A program made the position numbers and the translations under genes. A stretch of DNA of 17,975 bases from DASXIW01 sp036497785. GTDB lineage: Bacteria > Pseudomonadota > Alphaproteobacteria > Acetobacterales > Acetobacteraceae. Numbering within the stretch: the stretch's first letter is position 1; each line of letters starts with the position of its first letter. The stretch lies in the NCBI GenBank assembly GCA_036497785.1, contig DASXIW010000050.1, forward strand, positions 1 through 17,975, in the 5' to 3' direction. Below the pieces are notes generated by a model, which was not told the DNA's origin, searched no databases, and saw only the letters and a list, made by a program, of their open reading frames with translations. Below are positions 14,528-17,975 of the stretch, piece after piece.

Positions 14528-15960
14528 GCGACCCCAACACCCATTGGTATCGCGCCCACCGGTATCGCGATGGTGAACACGGCGCCCGGCCCCGGATCGG
14601 TCAGCTCCAGCTGGCCACAATGGGACTGCACCAGCTCGCGCGCGATCGCCAGCCCCAGCCCGGTCCCGTCCGGCCGCCCGGTGACGAAGGGCTCGAACAG
14701 GCTCGAGCGCAATTCAGCCGGCACGCCGTCGCCGGTATCGGTCACGCGAATCCGCAGCACCGCCCCGTCATGCTCCGCCCGCAACGTCACCACCCCGCCA
14801 TCCGGCGAATGCCGCATCGCGTTCTGCACCAGATTATCCAGCACCCGCCGCATCACCGCCGCATCCAGCTCCGCCACCATGGCCGCCGCCTCCACCACCA
14901 CCACCACCGCCACCCGACCGTCGCGGTGCTCCGCGGCACAAGCCTCCAGCAGGGCGCGCACATCCACTGGCGCCGTCTTAGGCTCGCTACGCTGGGTCAT
15001 CGCCAGCAATTCCGCGATCAGATGATCCAACCGGGCGATCTGCGCCAATATCGCCGCCAGCGCCGTCCGCCGCCGCGCATCGTCGCCCGCCAGTGCGTTC
15101 TCCGCGCGCAGCCGCATGGCCGCGATCGGGTTGCGGATTTCATGCGCCATCCCCGCCGCCACCCGCCCCAGCGCCGCCAGCCGCTCGGACACCGCCACCC
15201 GCGCCGCCAGCGCGTCGGATCGCGCCTGCGCCTGCGCCAGCCGCTCGCCAGCCAGGTTCAACGCCGCGACGATCCGGTCCAGCTCGTGCTCGCCGGTCGC
15301 CGCCAGCCGCAACGTGCCGGCCGCATGCGCCGAAAGCGCGGCCTCGATGGCCGCGATCCGATGCCGCCACGCCAGCACCGTCCAGGTCAGCAACCCCGTC
15401 ATCCCCAGCGCCAGCGCCAGCAACACGCCCAGCCCCAGCCGGGCCTTGTCCGCGCCCGGCGTCGCCGGCAGCCGCGCCATCGCCCAGGCCGACAGCCCCC
15501 GCACCGGCCCGCGCAACGCGCAAGCCTGCATCACCAGGGTCGTCCCCTCCATCTCCAGCCGCGTGCCCGCCGGCCCATCCGTCGCGATCTCGCCCGCCAA
15601 CCCTCCGATCGCCGTCGTCAGCGCGTCGTTCAGTGGGGTCGTCGCCGCCAGCGATCCCGAATCCTGCTCCCATATCCCGCCCGCCAGCTCCGGGAACGGC
15701 GCCAACGCCAGGCTCACCACCGTCCCAAGATCGCTGCGAAACGAAGCATCCCCCGTCTGCGCCGGCCCGGCCCACCCCGCCGCATAAAAGGCGTAGCGTT
15801 CGGCGATCGCATCGCAGGCCTGCACCGCTACCGCCTCGGCCCGCGCGAACTGGGCCGAGCTGGACTGGCGATACAACCCCACCAGCAGCGTGCCCACAGC
15901 CAGCGACGCGGCCAATGAGAGGGCCCAGAGCAGGAACAGCCGGGATCGGAGCGAGCGCAT
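14512..15960 (-). CDS. Membrane sensor histidine kinase, NtrB/ZraS-like
   Basis: A 482-residue inner-membrane kinase. Helix 1 lies at about 8-29 and helix 2 at about 174-197, enclosing a periplasmic sensor domain of about 145 residues with no recognisable family. A HAMP-like linker (about 198-250) leads to the dimerisation helix with H273 in GMAHEIRNPIAAMRLRAENA. The ATPase domain has DNLVQNAMRHSPDGG (375-389), DTGDG (408-412), FEPF (422-425) and GTGLGLAI (432-439). HExRNP plus the Fis-type partner marks it as the NtrB/ZraS class. ATG 15960 is preceded by GAGG. It is the first gene of its operon and diverges from the GST gene across 80 bases. Confidence 0.92.
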   Translation of the reverse strand: MRSLRSRLFLLWALSLAASLAVGTLLVGLYRQSSSAQFARAEAVAVQACDAIAERYAFYAAGWAGPAQTGDASFRSDLGTVVSLALAPFPELAGGIWEQDSGSLAATTPLNDALTTAIGGLAGEIATDGPAGTRLEMEGTTLVMQACALRGPVRGLSAWAMARLPATPGADKARLGLGVLLALALGMTGLLTWTVLAWRHRIAAIEAALSAHAAGTLRLAATGEHELDRIVAALNLAGERLAQAQARSDALAARVAVSERLAALGRVAAGMAHEIRNPIAAMRLRAENALAGDDARRRTALAAILAQIARLDHLIAELLAMTQRSEPKTAPVDVRALLEACAAEHRDGRVAVVVVVEAAAMVAELDAAVMRRVLDNLVQNAMRHSPDGGVVTLRAEHDGAVLRIRVTDTGDGVPAELRSSLFEPFVTGRPDGTGLGLAIARELVQSHCGQLELTDPGPGAVFTIAIPVGAIPMGVGVACPSS

Positions 15961-16040
15961 GCGCCCTCTATATCAGCGCGCACGCCAGCTTAGGATATGC
16001 TACCGACCGTGCAACGACACCGGAACGGACCAAAACCGCA

Positions 16041-16736
16041 ATGTACACGCTCCACATCGCCAACAAGAACTATTCCTCCTGGTCGCTGCGCCCCTGGGTG
16101 CTGATGCGCGAACTGGCCATCCCGTTCGAGGAGCGGCTGCACTTCTTCTGCCGGCCCGGCACAAATTACGAGGCCTTCCGCGCCTTCTCCCCCACCGGCC
16201 AGGTGCCCTGCCTGATCGACGGCGACACCACGATCTGGGAAAGCCTCGCCATCGCCGAATATCTCGCCGAACGCCACCCCGGCGTCTGGCCCCAATCCCA
16301 GGCCGCCCGCACCTGGGCCCGCTGCGCCAGCGCCGAGATGCATGCGGGCTTCGCCACCCTGCGCGAGCTCTGCACCCATAATTGCGGCCTGCGCATCCGC
16401 CGCCACGACCACCCCCCGGCCCTGGCAAGCGACCTCGCCCGCGTCGCCGAACTCTGGTCGGACGGTCTCGCCCGCTTCGGCGGTCCCTTCCTCGCCGGCG
16501 CCAGCTTCACCGCCGTCGACGCGTTTTACTGCCCGGTCGCCTTCCGCCTGCAAACCTACGGCCTCGACCTGCCCCCCGAACCCGCCGCCAACGCCGCCCG
16601 CCTGCGCGCCTTGCCCGCCATGCGCGACAGGTACGAGGCCGCCCTCAAGGAAACCGCCCGCGAACCCGGCCACGAAGCCGAAGCCCTCGGCGCCGGCATT
16701 GTGCTGCAAGACCTGCGCGCCACGGCCGTAAGATGA
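16041..16736 (+). CDS. Glutathione S-transferase family protein
   Basis: A 231-residue cytosolic GST. The thioredoxin-like N-domain carries NKNYSSWSLRPWVLMRELAI (8-27), with Ser residues 12-15 as the expected thiol-activating site, then FSPTGQVPCLIDGD with the cis-proline and WESLAIAEYLAERHPG that binds the glutathione gamma-glutamyl group. The all-helical C-domain begins with AEMHAGFATLREL. The frame is open far upstream, but residues before 16041 only mirror the kinase gene; ATG 16041 gives the normal length. The specific substrate is unknown; detoxification or peroxide repair is the general family role. Twin palindromes follow. Confidence 0.88.
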   Translation: MYTLHIANKNYSSWSLRPWVLMRELAIPFEERLHFFCRPGTNYEAFRAFSPTGQVPCLIDGDTTIWESLAIAEYLAERHPGVWPQSQAARTWARCASAEMHAGFATLRELCTHNCGLRIRRHDHPPALASDLARVAELWSDGLARFGGPFLAGASFTAVDAFYCPVAFRLQTYGLDLPPEPAANAARLRALPAMRDRYEAALKETAREPGHEAEALGAGIVLQDLRATAVR

Positions 16737-16789
16737 CGGTCGCCCCAATCAGCATCGGCCGCGTCACCCAGCCTGCCTCAAACGGACAA

Positions 16790-16860
16790 AAGTTTTTTTG
16801 GTTCTTTTTTTCAAAAAAGAACAAGCTTCAGAAGATCTTCTTTTTTGCAAAAAAGAAGCA
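16790..16860. terminator. Two AT-rich palindromes in tandem after the GST gene
   Basis: GTTCTTTTTT (16801-16810) pairs with AAAAAAGAAC (16813-16822), and CTTCTTTTTT (16837-16846) pairs with AAAAAAGAAG (16849-16858), each with a two-base centre. A T-run at 16793-16799 precedes them, and a smaller GAAGATCTTC palindrome (16831-16840) links them. This is strikingly AT-rich against the GC-rich surroundings. Similar TTTTT/AAAAA intergenic elements are, as I recall, common in acetic-acid-bacterium genomes. Likely a terminator, or a dispersed intergenic repeat. Confidence 0.65.
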
Positions 16861-16976
16861 ATAAACTCTTATCTGATTAAGTATGCACCATACCGCTGGC
16901 TTTCGCCGGCCGGCAGGTTTACGGCTGACGCTGCGGCGCTCCACGTTACCGGCGCCGCTAAAAAAGGGAGGACAAG

Positions 16977-17510
16977 ATGCGAATTGTCTTCGCTGTTGTC
17001 TGTGCTGTCACAGCTTTGAGCGGGGCGGCTTACGCACAAAAGGCGCCCAACGCCACCTCCGACCAGGATTACATGAAGCGGGTCATGTTGGCGGCGCCCC
17101 CCCAGATCGTCGAACAGGCGACCATCGTTCGTATGGACGGCTCGTCGATGCAGACGTTGAAGCAGGGAACCAATGAGTGGACCTGCATGGAGGCGAACGG
17201 CGTTCCCATGTGCCTCGATCCGAACGCGATGGAATGGGCGCATGCGTGGCAAACCCATGCGCCGGCCACGGACAAGACGGGTTTCATTTACATGCTGGCA
17301 GGCGATACCGGTGCCAGTAACACCGATCCATGGGCAAACGAGAAGACCGCCGACAATCATTGGATCGAAACCGGCTCGCACGTGATGATCGTTGGCGCGG
17401 CGGCCAAAACCATGAAAGGTTATCCGCGAACCGCCGACGCTGATCCGACGAAGCCATATGTGATGTGGCCAGATACGCCATACGAACACCTGATGATTCC
17501 GGTAAAATAG
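16977..17510 (+). CDS. Conserved exported protein of unknown function
   Basis: A 177-residue secreted or periplasmic protein. The signal peptide covers 1-20 (MRIVFAVVCAVTALSGAAYA). Conserved-looking segments include QGTNEWTCMEANGVPMCLDP, AMEWAHAW, TGFIYMLAGDTGASNTDPWA, SHVMIVG and PYVMWPDTPYEHLMIPVK. I recognise the pattern from uncharacterised proteobacterial proteins but know no function. Two cysteines (about 70 and 79) in the WTCM-x-CLD stretch could form a disulfide. ATG 16977 has GGGAGG about six bases upstream, a strong site. Codon use is less extreme in GC than its neighbours, which may indicate a different history. Confidence 0.75.
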   Translation: MRIVFAVVCAVTALSGAAYAQKAPNATSDQDYMKRVMLAAPPQIVEQATIVRMDGSSMQTLKQGTNEWTCMEANGVPMCLDPNAMEWAHAWQTHAPATDKTGFIYMLAGDTGASNTDPWANEKTADNHWIETGSHVMIVGAAAKTMKGYPRTADADPTKPYVMWPDTPYEHLMIPVK

Positions 17511-17526
17511 CCGCTCGCAACAGCGG
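17511..17526 (+). terminator. Weak hairpin directly after the exported protein
   Basis: CCGCT (17511-17515) and AGCGG (17522-17526) can pair around a six-base loop starting right after the stop codon. The stem is only five pairs and no T-run follows. Confidence 0.25.
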
Positions 17527-17580
17527 TCTCATTCTCTGGATCAGCGTCAGGGAGGGCGGCTCGCGGACCGCGCTCTTTCC

Positions 17581-17975
17581 TAGAGCGGGATGGGTTTAGG
17601 TCGAATCAGGGTTCCCGACGCGGGGCGGTTTCTGATTCAAGATGCTGGCTGGGCGGAGGCCGGGGCGGCCACAAGGCGCGGAAGATCTCCGGCGAGCACC
17701 GTGACTGGCTGATCGAGCGATGCCGGGCCCGCGGCTTCACCTTGCGCGGGTTGGTGGCCGAGTTGGCCGAGCGCGGCCTGACAGTCGACTACCACTCGGT
17801 CTGGGACTTCGTGCACGCGGAGAAGTTCAGCTATAAAAAAACCGTTCTCGCCAGCGAACAGGATCGCCCGGACATTGCCCGCCGCAGGGCGCAATGGCGC
17901 CGCTACCAGACGCGGATTGACCCGGAGCGCCTGGTCTTCATCGACGAGACCTGGACGAAGACCAACCTGGCGCCG
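17581..17975 (+). mobile_element. Left part of an IS630-type insertion sequence, cut by the window edge
   Basis: The transposase fragment at 17643-17975 identifies the element. The sequence from TAGAGCGGG at 17581 up to the coding part has no other function visible and begins with TA, the target duplicated by IS630 elements, so 17581 is a plausible left end. GAATCA (17603-17608) and TGATTC (17633-17638) are inverted copies within it. The right end and partner terminal repeat lie outside the window. Confidence 0.55.
17643..17975 (+). pseudogene. IS630-family transposase, N-terminal DNA-binding part missing, 3' end outside the window
   Basis: The frame encodes GGHKARKISGEHRDWLIERC and FTLRGLVAELAERGLTVDYH, then SYKKTVLASEQDRPDIARRR, RIDPERLVFIDETWTKTNLA, which is standard IS630 sequence from the linker through the first catalytic Asp (in FIDETW). 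Family proteins have about 60-65 more residues with a helix-turn-helix before GGHK. Upstream residues in this frame (SDSRCWLG) do not resemble that domain, and no start codon fits. The N-terminal domain has therefore been deleted or lies in a rearranged copy. Whether the rest of the gene is intact cannot be seen. Confidence 0.75.

Noticed and set aside
15093..16040. Open extension that would make the GST a 547-residue fusion
   Set aside because: The extension is Pro/Ala/Arg-rich low-complexity sequence that mirrors the histidine kinase on the other strand; ATG 16041 gives a normal GST.
1..17975. tRNA, rRNA, CRISPR array or prophage
   Set aside because: I saw no cloverleaf with a TTCRA arm, no rRNA-like blocks, no spaced identical repeats and no phage structural genes.

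Overview
The window is high-GC DNA with strong C/G preference at third codon positions, so many antisense shadow frames stay open. Gene content (methylisocitrate-lyase-like enzyme, DHA2 drug exporter, SMP-30 lactonase, sigma-54 two-component pair, RT0821/Lpp0805 surface protein) and the AT-rich twin hairpins after the GST gene suggest an alphaproteobacterium, plausibly Acetobacteraceae. That placement is inference from protein style; no marker gene is present.

Layout. 1-2359 (+): tail of an unknown gene, a PrpB-like lyase and a DHA2-type MFS exporter, closely spaced. 2448-4181: a C-methyltransferase-like gene with two offsetting frameshifts, and the remnant of a MATE exporter on the minus strand. 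4260-6396 (+): a small-molecule methyltransferase, a class IV aminotransferase and an IsdG-type heme monooxygenase, ending at a perfect 23-bp hairpin. 6427-9124 (-): a frameshifted GNAT acetyltransferase, a lipid- or envelope-type surface protein, a fused remnant of an AlgI-like MBOAT plus an AlgJ/AlgX-like protein, and a flavin amine oxidase. 9237-11896 (+): SMP-30/gluconolactonase-like enzyme and a clade-3 type catalase whose last codons are frameshifted. 11934-15960 (-): a sensor kinase and NtrC-type regulator that overlap by 16 bases, then an exported tandem-repeat protein with a textbook -24/-12 promoter, then a 66-residue membrane protein. 16041-17975 (+): a GST, two AT-rich palindromes, an exported 177-residue protein of a conserved unknown family, and a truncated IS630-type transposase running off the window.

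Two themes stand out. First, a likely self-contained sigma-54 circuit: the kinase and sigma-54 activator at 13121-15960 sit directly upstream of a promoter at 13071-13085 that matches TGGCAC-N5-TTGC exactly and drives a secreted two-module protein. This is the best candidate for an undescribed signalling and envelope-response system here. Second, the window is unusually rich in damaged genes: five loci with frameshifts or deletions plus a truncated insertion sequence. Some of the frameshifts lie in G or C runs and could be sequence errors; the two deletion remnants (MATE, MBOAT/AlgJ) cannot be explained that way.
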